Assembly (NCBI RefSeq): GCF_003606365.2
Contig: NZ_CP031933.2
Coordinates: 2,294,001 to 2,358,000, forward strand
Source of the DNA: Companilactobacillus zhachilii
Lineage (GTDB): Bacteria > Bacillota > Bacilli > Lactobacillales > Lactobacillaceae
Length of the DNA: 64,000 nt
Direction: 5' to 3'
A program made the translations under genes and the position numbers. The notes below the pieces were generated by a model, which made no database searches, was not told where the DNA came from, and saw only the letters and a program-made list of their open reading frames with translations. Shown piece by piece: positions 16,201 through 24,860 of the stretch. Each line of letters starts with the position of its first letter. Position 1 is the stretch's first letter.

Positions 16201-17106
16201 TTATTTATTCTTTAAATCCTCAACGGAATTAATATTTGTCATATATTTTGGCACAGCAAGTCCAACTTTAGCACCTTCTAAGTTTGGTCCTAAGTCATCG
16301 AATCTACCTTTATAGTCTTTATAAAAGAGACCTGATGTTTTAGGCAGCCAAGCACTGACTTGTGCATCAGCGGCACCAGTTGCAATTGAAGCCCAAACAG
16401 GTTGAATTTCCATTGCTTGAATAGTTACTTTGTAACCTTGATTTCTCAAGACTTGAGCAATCACATTCGTTGAAGCAATTTCAGAATCCCATGAAACATA
16501 AGTCATCTTTAATGTTTTACCATGGACTTTCTTAACACCCTTAGTCCATTCATTAACTAACTTGGGATTAGCCTTGATCCATTGCTTAGCAGCTTTTTGG
16601 GGATCAGCGCCATTATTAACCTTCAACATAACTTGTGACATTTGTGCTGGAGTCCAATGGAAACGATCCAAAATTGTGTAGGCTTCCGGCATATCAGTCT
16701 TCAAGCCCTTACGAACAACGGTATTGATATGTTCTGCTTTACCATAGACATTTTTAGGATCCTTCAAAAACTTAATTGGATATTTAGTAAACATCCAATG
16801 TGGTTGCCAACCAGTAACAACGATTGGTCGTTTGTCTTTAATGGCTTTATCCAAAGTACTAGTCATAGCAGCGGTTGAACTGGTTTGTAATTGCCAATTA
16901 TCACTAGCTAAACCATATGATTTCAAAGCTTTTTGAGTTGAAGACATGATTCCGGCACCAGCATCGATACCAGTAATTGTATAGTTGATCTGTGGTCCCA
17001 ATTTTTCTTTACTGTTGTAAGAAGCAGTTTGGGAGCTGCAGGCAGAAATAATTGGGATAATTAGTAAAGCTAGTAAGAAAAGTTTAATAAACTTTTGTTT
17101 CTTCAA
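16201..17106 (-). CDS. opuAC: Glycine-betaine/proline ABC substrate-binding lipoprotein
   Basis: A 301-residue OpuAC-type binding protein. The signal peptide ends in the lipobox ISAC (Cys23), so it should be membrane-anchored outside. Conserved segments include VVTGWQPHWMFTKYPIKFL and KMTYVSWDSEIASTNV; tryptophans in these segments form the betaine-binding cage in the family. The start is TTG, six bases after AGGAGG. It is the third gene of opuAA-AB-AC and serves osmoprotection. Confidence 0.93.
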   Translation of the reverse strand: MKKQKFIKLFLLALLIIPIISACSSQTASYNSKEKLGPQINYTITGIDAGAGIMSSTQKALKSYGLASDNWQLQTSSTAAMTSTLDKAIKDKRPIVVTGWQPHWMFTKYPIKFLKDPKNVYGKAEHINTVVRKGLKTDMPEAYTILDRFHWTPAQMSQVMLKVNNGADPQKAAKQWIKANPKLVNEWTKGVKKVHGKTLKMTYVSWDSEIASTNVIAQVLRNQGYKVTIQAMEIQPVWASIATGAADAQVSAWLPKTSGLFYKDYKGRFDDLGPNLEGAKVGLAVPKYMTNINSVEDLKNK

Positions 17107-17116
17107 ATAATCCCTC

Positions 17117-17980
17117 CTAATGTTTTCTGTGTGATCTAGTTAATGATTGTGTTAAACGATCCAAAATGATAGCCAAGATAACAATAGCTAAACCAGCGGC
17201 GAAACCATTACCAGCATCATTTCGACCAACAGCGAAGTAAACTTTTGTTCCCAAGCCCATAGCACCAATCATTGAGGCGATAACAACCATTGATAATGAA
17301 AGCATCATACTTTGGTTGACACCGGCCATCAAACTAGTTTTGGCAATTGGTAATTCAACTTTAAATAACTTTTGCCATTCAGTTGAACCAAATGAATCAG
17401 CAGCTTCAATTAATTCATCAGGTACTTCACGAATACCCATGTTAGTCATTCTAACTGTTGGAGGCATAGCGAAAATAACTGATGCTACGATACCAGGAAC
17501 CATACCGATACCAAACAAAGCAACGGCTGGAATCAAGTAAACGAAAGCTGGCATTGTCTGCATGAAGTCCAAGATTGGCTTCAAGATAATCTCAGCTGTA
17601 TGACTCTTAGCCATCAAAATACCAAGTGGAATCCCGATAACTAACGCAATCAAACTAGCTGTTAAAACAAGTGTTAATGTTTGTGTCATATCACGCCAAA
17701 AATCTAAGTTCCAAATCATCAATAAACCAAGGAACTCGAAAATCAATAAGCCCCAGTTTTGTTGATCACGATTGACATAATAAGTTAAAGCTAAAACTAA
17801 AACAATAAATAACCAAATTGGAATTAAATCAAAGACCCATTGAAAGGCATTGTTGATTGATCCAATAAAATTAGTAACTGCATTGAAAAATCCTGTAAAT
17901 TGAACTAACCAGTCGACGAAATTGTCGATCCAGTGAGCTAATGGAAGTTGTGGAATACTACTAAAAATTAAACTATTCAA
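17117..17980 (-). CDS. opuAB: Glycine-betaine/proline ABC permease
   Basis: A 287-residue ProW/OpuAB-type permease with about seven hydrophobic helices. The EAA loop ADSFGSTEWQKLFKVELPIA contacts the ATPase, and the core LDFMQTMPAFVYLIPAV is highly conserved in this family. It starts with TTG eight bases after GAGGTG and overlaps the ATPase gene end by eight bases, which implies coupling. Confidence 0.95.
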   Translation of the reverse strand: MNSLIFSSIPQLPLAHWIDNFVDWLVQFTGFFNAVTNFIGSINNAFQWVFDLIPIWLFIVLVLALTYYVNRDQQNWGLLIFEFLGLLMIWNLDFWRDMTQTLTLVLTASLIALVIGIPLGILMAKSHTAEIILKPILDFMQTMPAFVYLIPAVALFGIGMVPGIVASVIFAMPPTVRMTNMGIREVPDELIEAADSFGSTEWQKLFKVELPIAKTSLMAGVNQSMMLSLSMVVIASMIGAMGLGTKVYFAVGRNDAGNGFAAGLAIVILAIILDRLTQSLTRSHRKH

Positions 17981-19184
17981 AATCGCTCACCTCATTTCCG
18001 GCTAAAGCACCTAGAACGGCACCACGCACGATAATACCCATTAATTGCTTCTTATCATTGATAACAGCAAATGGAATCCCTGTTTGTGAAATATCATCCA
18101 TCAAGTCAGAGATAGGTGTGTCTTCAGTAGTTGTTGGAACCTTAGTTTGCACGATTGATGTTAAGTCGCCATTCTTTTCTCGAACTAGTTTGATAACATC
18201 ATTGGCATCGACGATACCGAGTAAGTTACGACGGTTATCAACTACATAAGCAGTTGAAACTTCAGTATCCTTCATCATCTTCAAGGCCAAACGTGGACCA
18301 GCTTTTTCAATATTAACGATTGTTGGACGAATCATAACGTTACTTGCAGTAAGAACCTTACTACGATCAACATTTTCAATAAATTCTTCAACATATTCAT
18401 TAGCTGGGTGAGTCAAAATATCTTCTGGAGTACCAGTTTGAATTACCTTAGCATCCTTCATAATCATAATTCGATCACCGATTTTTAGGGCTTCGTTCAA
18501 ATCATGACTGATAAAGACAATTGTCTTGTGTAATCTTTCTTGGATATCCAACAACTGATCTTGCATATCAGTTCTGTTCAATGGGTCAAGAGCTGAAAAG
18601 GCCTCATCCATTAATAAGATTTCGGGATCATTAGCTAACGCACGAGCAAGTCCAACACGTTGTTGCATACCACCTGATAGTTGATCAGGATACTCATCGT
18701 TATAACCAGTAATACCAACTGTTTCTAGCGCTTCTTTGGCTTTTTGTTCACGGGCTTCTTTATCAACACCTTGAATTTCCAAACCATATTCGGTATTTTC
18801 CAAAACTGTTCGATTAGGTAATAACCCGAAGTTTTGGAAAACCATACTCATTTTCTTACGACGAACTTCACGAAGTTCCTTTTTGTCGATTTTCATTAAG
18901 TTTTCACCATCGATCAAAACTTCACCCTCTGTGGGTTCGATCAGACGGTTGATCATTCTAACTAAAGTTGACTTACCACTACCAGATAGACCCATGATAA
19001 CGAAAATCTCACCATCATAAATCTTAAAGTTGGCGTTATCGACACCTAATGTGGCACCTGTTTCCTTTAGTATTTCTGCTTTATCTTTTCCTTGACGGCT
19101 TAACTCTTTGGCTTTATTAAGATGCTTACCAAATATTTTAGTTAAGTTTTTGACTTCTAGTTTTGTACTTTCTTGAGTACTCAT
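17973..19184 (-). CDS. opuAA: Glycine-betaine/proline ABC ATP-binding protein with CBS domains
   Basis: A 403-residue ATPase of the ProV/OpuAA type. Walker A is GLSGSGKST, the signature LSGGMQQRVGLARAL, Walker B ILLMDEAFSALDP and the switch VFISHD. Two CBS domains occupy about residues 280-400; in related OpuA systems they sense ionic strength or cyclic-di-AMP. An ATG at 19196 overlaps the GGGGGA ribosome site, so the ATG at 19184 is preferred. It is the first gene of the operon. Confidence 0.95.
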   Translation of the reverse strand: MSTQESTKLEVKNLTKIFGKHLNKAKELSRQGKDKAEILKETGATLGVDNANFKIYDGEIFVIMGLSGSGKSTLVRMINRLIEPTEGEVLIDGENLMKIDKKELREVRRKKMSMVFQNFGLLPNRTVLENTEYGLEIQGVDKEAREQKAKEALETVGITGYNDEYPDQLSGGMQQRVGLARALANDPEILLMDEAFSALDPLNRTDMQDQLLDIQERLHKTIVFISHDLNEALKIGDRIMIMKDAKVIQTGTPEDILTHPANEYVEEFIENVDRSKVLTASNVMIRPTIVNIEKAGPRLALKMMKDTEVSTAYVVDNRRNLLGIVDANDVIKLVREKNGDLTSIVQTKVPTTTEDTPISDLMDDISQTGIPFAVINDKKQLMGIIVRGAVLGALAGNEVSDFE

Positions 19185-19207
19185 TAAATCCCCCATTCTT
19201 GGAATTG

Positions 19208-19237
19208 AAAATGCATACCTGCTGTGAAGTATGCATT
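19208..19237 (-). promoter_or_regulatory. Dyad in the opuAA leader
   Basis: AATGCATAC and GTATGCATT pair around a ten-base loop, about 25 bases before the opuAA start. It could be an operator or an RNA hairpin. Regulators of osmotic uptake such as BusR bind near such genes, but no match is claimed. Confidence 0.45.
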
Positions 19238-19578
19238 ATATGGAAATAAAAAAGCTATTATTTAAACAATGTAAATAACAGCGACCTATATAACCCTAAC
19301 AAATATAATTTTCTTATGCAAATTATCAGTTTTGTTGTAAGCATTTTACTTGACAAAAAAGGGTCATTTTCAGTTTAAAAATTATCGCTCAATAGTAGTT
19401 ATAGTATACGATAGCGAGTTATATCTACATGACGATAAATTAATTAAAATTTTTTTGATTTTTTTTATTTTAAACCTGAAATTTGAACAATTACGGTCTA
19501 AATTAACTCAATATTGAAAAATTTCTACTATTTTTAAAAACTTGCTGCACTGGTCGTTATTAGCCTTTACTAGAATGA

Positions 19579-19645
19579 ATCAACCGAAAAGAGCCAGAAA
19601 ACCAATCTCTACAGTGACATATTTTTCTGGCTCCTAAGGGCATTC
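19579..19645 (+). repeat. Family A repeat, decayed short form
   Basis: AGAGCCAGAAA and TTTCTGGCTC still pair, but the internal GGTC join is degraded and the right end reads GGGCATT. Confidence 0.55.
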
Positions 19646-19722
19646 CCTAAACGTATTTAATTAACTAACACTTATATAATACTTAAAGTTATTCAATATT
19701 GATTCAAAAACAAACAATGAAC

Positions 19723-19789
19723 TAGCCCGAAAGAGCAAGAAATTTAGGTCCCCACAGCGACCTAAATTTCTTGCTCTTGGAGGTGGCAT
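19723..19789 (+). repeat. Family A repeat, short form
   Basis: The stem GAGCAAGAAATTTAGGTC folds on its complement with only a few bases of loop. Its junction is identical to those at 3928 and 10897. It lies between opuAA and the end of the etfA gene. Confidence 0.88.
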
Positions 19790-19823
19790 ATTAACTAGCG
19801 CCACACGTATATAATAAATATTT

Positions 19824-20792
19824 CTACAAAATTGCTTCAAGTGCGCGTGAAAACTCTAAAGCATTTCCAACAAAATAATAATCAGAATACTTGAAGATTT
19901 GCGCATTCTCGTCAGTATTAGCTGAAACGACAACTTTGGCATTAGCAATTCCGGCTGTATATTGCACAGCACCAGAAACACCTAAGTTCACTAATAGCTC
20001 AGGTGCAACTGTTTGACCACTTTGACCAATTTGTTCATTAATTGTGTATTGATCTAGGTCAGTTAACGGACGAGTTACACCAACTGTGGCGTGTAATTTT
20101 TGTGCTAATTTATTAGCGACGGTGATTCCAGCATCAGTTTTATCACCACGTCCCAACGCAACAATTCTCTTAGCTTGCGTAATATCATCACTTGTCTTTG
20201 GAGGTAAAACTTGGCTCTTAATTTCTAGTTTACTATCTTTTTCCCAATCAAGTTGACTAATTTCTTCTACTTTAAGGTCAGGATTTGTTTGCTTCTCAGC
20301 CGCAAAAACATTTGGTCTGGCAGTTGCCATTTGTGGATGGTGATTAGGAATCGTGATTTCACACATAATATTGTCACCATACGATGGTTTAGTTTGAATC
20401 AATAAATCGCCCTCAAACTTCAAATCCAAGCAATCAGCGGTTAAGCCAGTTCTCAAACGTGCTTGAAGTCTTGGGGCAACAGAACGTCCCACAACCGTTG
20501 CTGGGAAAATAAAGGTATTTGGTGTGCCTTGTTTTTGAATCAACTTATTTAAAGCATCGGTCAATTCAAGGTCATCCCCATCTACCAATTGGTCATCTTT
20601 AATGAGAAGGATTTTATCTGGACCATATTCAGCCAATTCTGTTTCTAAGTTAGCATCAGTCTTCTCAATCAAAACGGCAACAACGGGATCATGACTGATC
20701 TGTTTCATCTTCGTAATCAATTGATAAGTAACTGGATTAATTTTTTGCAAATCTGTTTCTACGAAAACCCAATTTTCTTTAATCAATACCAT
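19824..20792 (-). CDS. etfA: Electron transfer flavoprotein alpha subunit
   Basis: A 322-residue EtfA. The C-terminal FAD domain is intact, with VALGRGDKTDAG, LGVSGAVQYTAG and the closing ANTDENAQIFKYSDYYFVGNA. With EtfB it passes electrons to or from the acyl-CoA dehydrogenase encoded upstream. The ATG is nine bases from GGAGG and one base after the etfB stop. The gene order acyl-CoA dehydrogenase-etfB-etfA suggests one operon. Confidence 0.95.
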   Translation of the reverse strand: MVLIKENWVFVETDLQKINPVTYQLITKMKQISHDPVVAVLIEKTDANLETELAEYGPDKILLIKDDQLVDGDDLELTDALNKLIQKQGTPNTFIFPATVVGRSVAPRLQARLRTGLTADCLDLKFEGDLLIQTKPSYGDNIMCEITIPNHHPQMATARPNVFAAEKQTNPDLKVEEISQLDWEKDSKLEIKSQVLPPKTSDDITQAKRIVALGRGDKTDAGITVANKLAQKLHATVGVTRPLTDLDQYTINEQIGQSGQTVAPELLVNLGVSGAVQYTAGIANAKVVVSANTDENAQIFKYSDYYFVGNALEFSRALEAIL

Positions 20793-20793
20793 C

Positions 20794-21591
20794 CTAATCT
20801 TCCTCCGCTAACATATTTTGTTTTTTCAAAGCTGTTACTAATTCTTTAGCTGCCTCCATTGGATCATCGGCCAACTTATGACCAACCTTGGCGGTTTTTT
20901 CTGGAGATGAAATTGAACGAACAATCGTTGGTGAACCGGCTTGCCCAACACGCTCACTATCTAGTTGTAAATCACTAGCATGCCAAGTTGTGATTGGTTT
21001 AGCAAAGCTCTTGGTAATTTCAACGACATTAGTATATTTAGGTTGATTGATCGTATCTGTAACAGTCAATAGTAGTGGCAATTGAGCTGTGATTTCTTGA
21101 GCAACATTATCTAAATTACGTTTGATCACTAATTTATTATCTTGAGCAGTTACTTCATTAGCATATGTGACTTGTGGTACCTGCAATAGCTCGGCCATAA
21201 TTGGTCCCACTTGTCCCGTATCGGCATCAACTGATTGTTGTCCTAAAATAACTAAATCGACATCACCAATCTTTTTAATGGCTTTACCCAAGACGTAACC
21301 AGTGGCCAAAGTATCGGCTCCAGCAAAGGCACGGTCAGATAAAAGAACTGAACTATCAGCACCCAAAGCTAAAGTTTCACGTAATGACACAGCAAAATCA
21401 TCAGGTCCCATAGTTAAAGTAATTACTTCTCCACCAACATTTCGTTTGATTTCTAAAGCGGTCTCTAAAGCGTGAAGGTCATATGAATTTATTACGCCAC
21501 CTAGACCACGACGATCGATATTTTTCGTTTTTTCATCAATTTTGACATTCGTAGTTTCTGGTACTTGCTTAATACAAACAACTATTTTCAT
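20794..21591 (-). CDS. etfB: Electron transfer flavoprotein beta subunit
   Basis: A 265-residue EtfB beginning MKIVVCIKQVPETTNVKID. The segments LSDRAFAGADTLATGYVLG and GQQSVDADTGQVGP resemble EtfB of anaerobes (Megasphaera, Acetobacterium, Clostridium) that work with butyryl-CoA-type dehydrogenases and, in several cases, bifurcate electrons. An open frame extends to 21633, but the ATG at 21591 follows AGGAGG. It sits ten bases after the dehydrogenase gene. Confidence 0.94.
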   Translation of the reverse strand: MKIVVCIKQVPETTNVKIDEKTKNIDRRGLGGVINSYDLHALETALEIKRNVGGEVITLTMGPDDFAVSLRETLALGADSSVLLSDRAFAGADTLATGYVLGKAIKKIGDVDLVILGQQSVDADTGQVGPIMAELLQVPQVTYANEVTAQDNKLVIKRNLDNVAQEITAQLPLLLTVTDTINQPKYTNVVEITKSFAKPITTWHASDLQLDSERVGQAGSPTIVRSISSPEKTAKVGHKLADDPMEAAKELVTALKKQNMLAEED

Positions 21592-21601
21592 AATTTTCCT
21601 C

Positions 21602-22726
21602 CTAGGCCCGATTCTTTGCTTCAATGAGTGCAATGGCTGTCCGCATCTTTTCTACGGTTCCTTCAGCTATTTCCATAGCTCTAGCATCTCTAATTAAATG
21701 TTCAACTGGATAATCAAGACTGTATCCATAGCCACCTAAAATCTGTAAGGCATCATCTCCAGATTTAACCGCACTACGACTTCCATAAGCCTTAGCCATA
21801 GCAGCTTCTTCTTCATAATCTTGACCATGATCTTTTAACCAAGCAGCTTTTTGATAAAGCAATTTGGTTGTTTCTTTGGCAACAGCAATATCAGCTACTT
21901 TTCTTTGAATACCTTGCATCTGAATAATCGGCGTATCGATTGCCTTACGATGAGTTGCATAATCAGTGACAATATCTAATTCATGTTCCATAATTCCGGT
22001 CAAAACTGCTCCCATGAGCACACGAGCATCATTATGGGCGCTATCACCAATTTCCTTTCCCATACCAACTTTACCTAAGAGATGATTTTCATCAACTTCT
22101 ATATTATTCATGACGATTTCGCCAACGGGTACACCTGTCAAGCCAAGGAAGTTTTCTTGTTTACCATATTCGAAACCTTCCATATCTTTATCAACGACAA
22201 AGAATGATAATTCTTCCGGAGCAGTCTTCACTAAGACACAATATATTTCAGCCAATCCACCATTAGTGATCATGATTTTATCACCATTGATGATCCACTT
22301 ATCGCCCTTCTTTTCAGCATGTGAGGTTATTCCTAAAGGATTGGAACCTCCACTTGGTTCAGTCATAGAAAAAGCTATGATTCGTGATTTAGCTTGTGGA
22401 AGATACTCATCTTTTAAAGCTTGATTACCATACTTCACAATCTGATCAACCGATTTGAAGTGACCTTCAAGAGTAACACCTAAACTAGCATTACCACGCG
22501 CGATTTCATTGATCATTGCAGCAGTAGTTTCACCATCAAATCCAGCTCCACCGTACTCTTCAGGCAACATTGTACTTAGAAAATCATATTGCTTGATCTT
22601 GTTCAAGAGATCATTGACATAAGAACGCGTATGATCAATTTCCATATCATACGGAGCCACTTCATTTTCAGTAAACGACTTGACCATTCTTAAAAGGATT
22701 TCTTTACTTGTTTGTTTTTGATCCAT
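21602..22726 (-). CDS. Acyl-CoA dehydrogenase family protein
   Basis: A 374-residue flavoenzyme with the full acyl-CoA dehydrogenase plan: N-terminal helices, the FAD-binding segment FSMTEPSGGSNP, a beta middle domain, and a C-terminal helical domain with ILGGYGYSLDYPVEHLIRDA. The glutamate of EGT (about residue 355) is in the catalytic-base position. The ATG at 22726 follows AGGAGA. No acyl-CoA ligase or thiolase is adjacent, so the substrate is unknown; an enoyl-CoA-type reductase is an alternative role. Such a unit is uncommon in lactic acid bacteria. Confidence 0.92.
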   Translation of the reverse strand: MDQKQTSKEILLRMVKSFTENEVAPYDMEIDHTRSYVNDLLNKIKQYDFLSTMLPEEYGGAGFDGETTAAMINEIARGNASLGVTLEGHFKSVDQIVKYGNQALKDEYLPQAKSRIIAFSMTEPSGGSNPLGITSHAEKKGDKWIINGDKIMITNGGLAEIYCVLVKTAPEELSFFVVDKDMEGFEYGKQENFLGLTGVPVGEIVMNNIEVDENHLLGKVGMGKEIGDSAHNDARVLMGAVLTGIMEHELDIVTDYATHRKAIDTPIIQMQGIQRKVADIAVAKETTKLLYQKAAWLKDHGQDYEEEAAMAKAYGSRSAVKSGDDALQILGGYGYSLDYPVEHLIRDARAMEIAEGTVEKMRTAIALIEAKNRA

Positions 22727-23085
22727 CAGAATTCTCCTCACATGTTAATTTTTTCACATACATATGTAAAAAAATATCCAACGATATTTTAATGATTTCA
22801 TCATAAGATATTTATTTGAAATTGTCCATATAATTATTTTATATATAAAAAGATAACGTTAATATATGTAAGCTATTCATTTATTCAAAATATACCTTAA
22901 TTCTTAGACAAATTGCTAACTCATAGTGGCCCGAAGCGCTTGACACATTTGACTAATACAATGCGTTCTTTAGTTCTTAGCTAAATCAAAATATACTTTA
23001 AACCTTAAGACTCTGGGAGTTATTGATGTGCTTTAAAATGTAATACTTCCATTTACCAACTATTTATTCAAAACAAAAAATAACC

Positions 23086-23264
23086 TAGCCGGAAGGGCCC
23101 AGAAAATTAGGTCGCCGTGAAGGTGGCGTTAGGGATTTATCCCTTACACCACGGGACGACTTTTGAAATTCGCGCACCTTGCGAAGTTCAAAATCGAGAT
23201 TGGAGACCTTGGCTCCAATCGGTCCCCACAGCGACCTAATTTTCTGGGCCCTTCCGGCGGACTA
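23086..23264 (+). repeat. Family A repeat with matching ends
   Basis: Full copy whose outer stem GGAAGGGCCCAGAAAATTAG pairs right to the tip, because the right end reads CCCTTCCGG instead of the usual CCTGGAGG. P2 and P4 equal those of the copy at 8962; P3 differs (TTCGC/GCGAA). Confidence 0.88.
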
Positions 23265-23302
23265 ATACCATCTCCACATCATGCTTAACCTTTAGCTATA
23301 CA

Positions 23303-23337
23303 CAAAAAAGCTGACGATAAAAATCGTCAGCTTTTAA
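23303..23337 (-). terminator. Terminator of the dlt operon
   Basis: AAGCTGACGAT pairs with ATCGTCAGCTT, with a T-run on the minus strand directly after the dltD stop. Confidence 0.88.
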
Positions 23338-24606
23338 TTATTTATTGTTTGAAAATTTCGTATTGTTAGCCCAAGTATCAGTTAAGAAGTAGCTATCCAT
23401 CTTATATTGAGTATCTTTAGGATTTGCTTTCTTATCCTTATAGAAGCCCTTTAGGTGATGGTCAAGCATCAACCAACCACGCCAACCCATGTGAATAGTA
23501 TCTTCGGCGATATAGTTTGGATTCTTAACATGTGATAGGTCCACAATATTGTTGAAACCTTGTGATCTTAATTGATATTTGATTTTTGTATCAAAGTTAG
23601 TAATCGTACTCATTGGCATCCCAGTATACTTGACCCAATGTGGGTTAACCGGTTGGATAACGAACATTACTTCGGTCTTGTTTTGTGCAAACATATATAA
23701 CAAAGCTTGGAAGTCATTGTATTCAGGTGAATGAGTATATGTTACATGACGGTGCGCATTCTTATATCTAACGATTCTCTTTTTCAATTCCTTCTTATAA
23801 AAGGAATTTCCGATTTGCAAATCATTATCACTTGAGTGCTTAGCTGCTAATTTAGTAGCTAGTTTATTTAAATCTTTGTAATCATACTTATCGGGTAATT
23901 GACTAGCTGCACGATCAATTGCTTTTTCATGGTCATTCATGGAAATTGAACCAAACAAATCATCTTGGCTCTGCAAACTAGAACGAGCAAAGTTTTTAAT
24001 ATAGAAACGTTGGAAGCTAGTAATTTCCTTACCTTCAGAGATTCGTTTCAAAGCACCATCTTCAATCGGTCCTTTATCAACATCCAAATCAAGCATTCGA
24101 TTAGCAATGTATTTATTCATTGCTTTATCTCCATTGCTTGAATTTAAAATAAAACCGGTCAATTGTAATGGTGACAAGAAATATTTAAATGCATCAGATG
24201 GTACACCGGATTTAGTAAACCATTGTGGGGAAATGATAAAGACGGCCTTATTCCCCTTCAAGTTAGTCATCCCTCCGACATTCATTGCCTGTGTCAATGA
24301 AGCCGTTCCGGGATTACCTTGCAAAAATGGCTTATTCTTCCAATGATATTTTTGCGCCATGGAAGATGGATGGAACGGATCCATTCTAGAAAGTTCCGAT
24401 GAACCAATAATAGGGATATAGTTTTCCTTCTCAGCAGCATTCTTAACGCTTTCACCTTTTAAGACCCGAACATCCAACGAAGTAGCAGCTTGTCTAACTT
24501 TTTGTGGTGTAACGGTTTTAAAGTTGATTGGAGCCCAGAGAAGGATTAACAAAGCGGCAATAGCAACTATAACAGGTCCAAAAATCATCCATAACTTTTT
24601 TTTCAT
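23338..24606 (-). CDS. dltD: Teichoic acid D-alanylation protein DltD
   Basis: A 422-residue membrane-anchored extracellular protein. One N-terminal hydrophobic helix is followed by the DltD catalytic fold: GSSELSRMDPFHPS (nucleophile Ser), the helical middle, and a C-terminal DTIHMGWRGW carrying the Asp/His pair. It takes part in the last transfer of D-alanine to lipoteichoic acid. It is the last gene of dltXABCD, three bases after dltC. Confidence 0.96.
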   Translation of the reverse strand: MKKKLWMIFGPVIVAIAALLILLWAPINFKTVTPQKVRQAATSLDVRVLKGESVKNAAEKENYIPIIGSSELSRMDPFHPSSMAQKYHWKNKPFLQGNPGTASLTQAMNVGGMTNLKGNKAVFIISPQWFTKSGVPSDAFKYFLSPLQLTGFILNSSNGDKAMNKYIANRMLDLDVDKGPIEDGALKRISEGKEITSFQRFYIKNFARSSLQSQDDLFGSISMNDHEKAIDRAASQLPDKYDYKDLNKLATKLAAKHSSDNDLQIGNSFYKKELKKRIVRYKNAHRHVTYTHSPEYNDFQALLYMFAQNKTEVMFVIQPVNPHWVKYTGMPMSTITNFDTKIKYQLRSQGFNNIVDLSHVKNPNYIAEDTIHMGWRGWLMLDHHLKGFYKDKKANPKDTQYKMDSYFLTDTWANNTKFSNNK

Positions 24607-24609
24607 AAT

Positions 24610-24849
24610 CTATTCCAATTCTTGTACTTGTTGAGCAATTTTGTTAACTGTTGACCATTGTGAACGGTCGAATTCTGAAACTGGGACCGTAATATCAAAC
24701 TCGTCTTGTAAGTTAACTAAAACTTCTACAGTTGCCATTGAATCTAGAACACCGTCTTTGAATAAGTCTTGATCTGCATCTTGACCAGCATCATCCAAAC
24801 CTGTTACATCTTTTAGAATATCAACAATCTTTGTTTTAATTTCATCCAT
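24610..24849 (-). CDS. dltC: D-alanyl carrier protein DltC
   Basis: A 79-residue acyl-carrier-like protein. The phosphopantetheine attachment serine is in GVLDSMATVEVL (about residue 37). It receives D-alanine from DltA and presents it to DltB. Length is typical of the family (78-81). Confidence 0.97.
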   Translation of the reverse strand: MDEIKTKIVDILKDVTGLDDAGQDADQDLFKDGVLDSMATVEVLVNLQDEFDITVPVSEFDRSQWSTVNKIAQQVQELE

Positions 24850-24860
24850 AATAAATTCTC

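Larger units (their letters stand above)
19185..19823. other. Upstream region of the betaine operon with two short repeats
   Basis: The half near opuAA is AT-rich and must hold its promoter, which I could not fix. It includes the hairpin at 19208-19237. The other half has a decayed (19579-19645) and an intact (19723-19789) short family A repeat. Confidence 0.6.
22727..23337. other. Gene-free stretch with one family A repeat
   Basis: AT-rich upstream region of the dehydrogenase operon, with no fixed promoter. Then comes a full family A repeat (23086-23264) and the terminator of the dlt operon. Confidence 0.65.
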
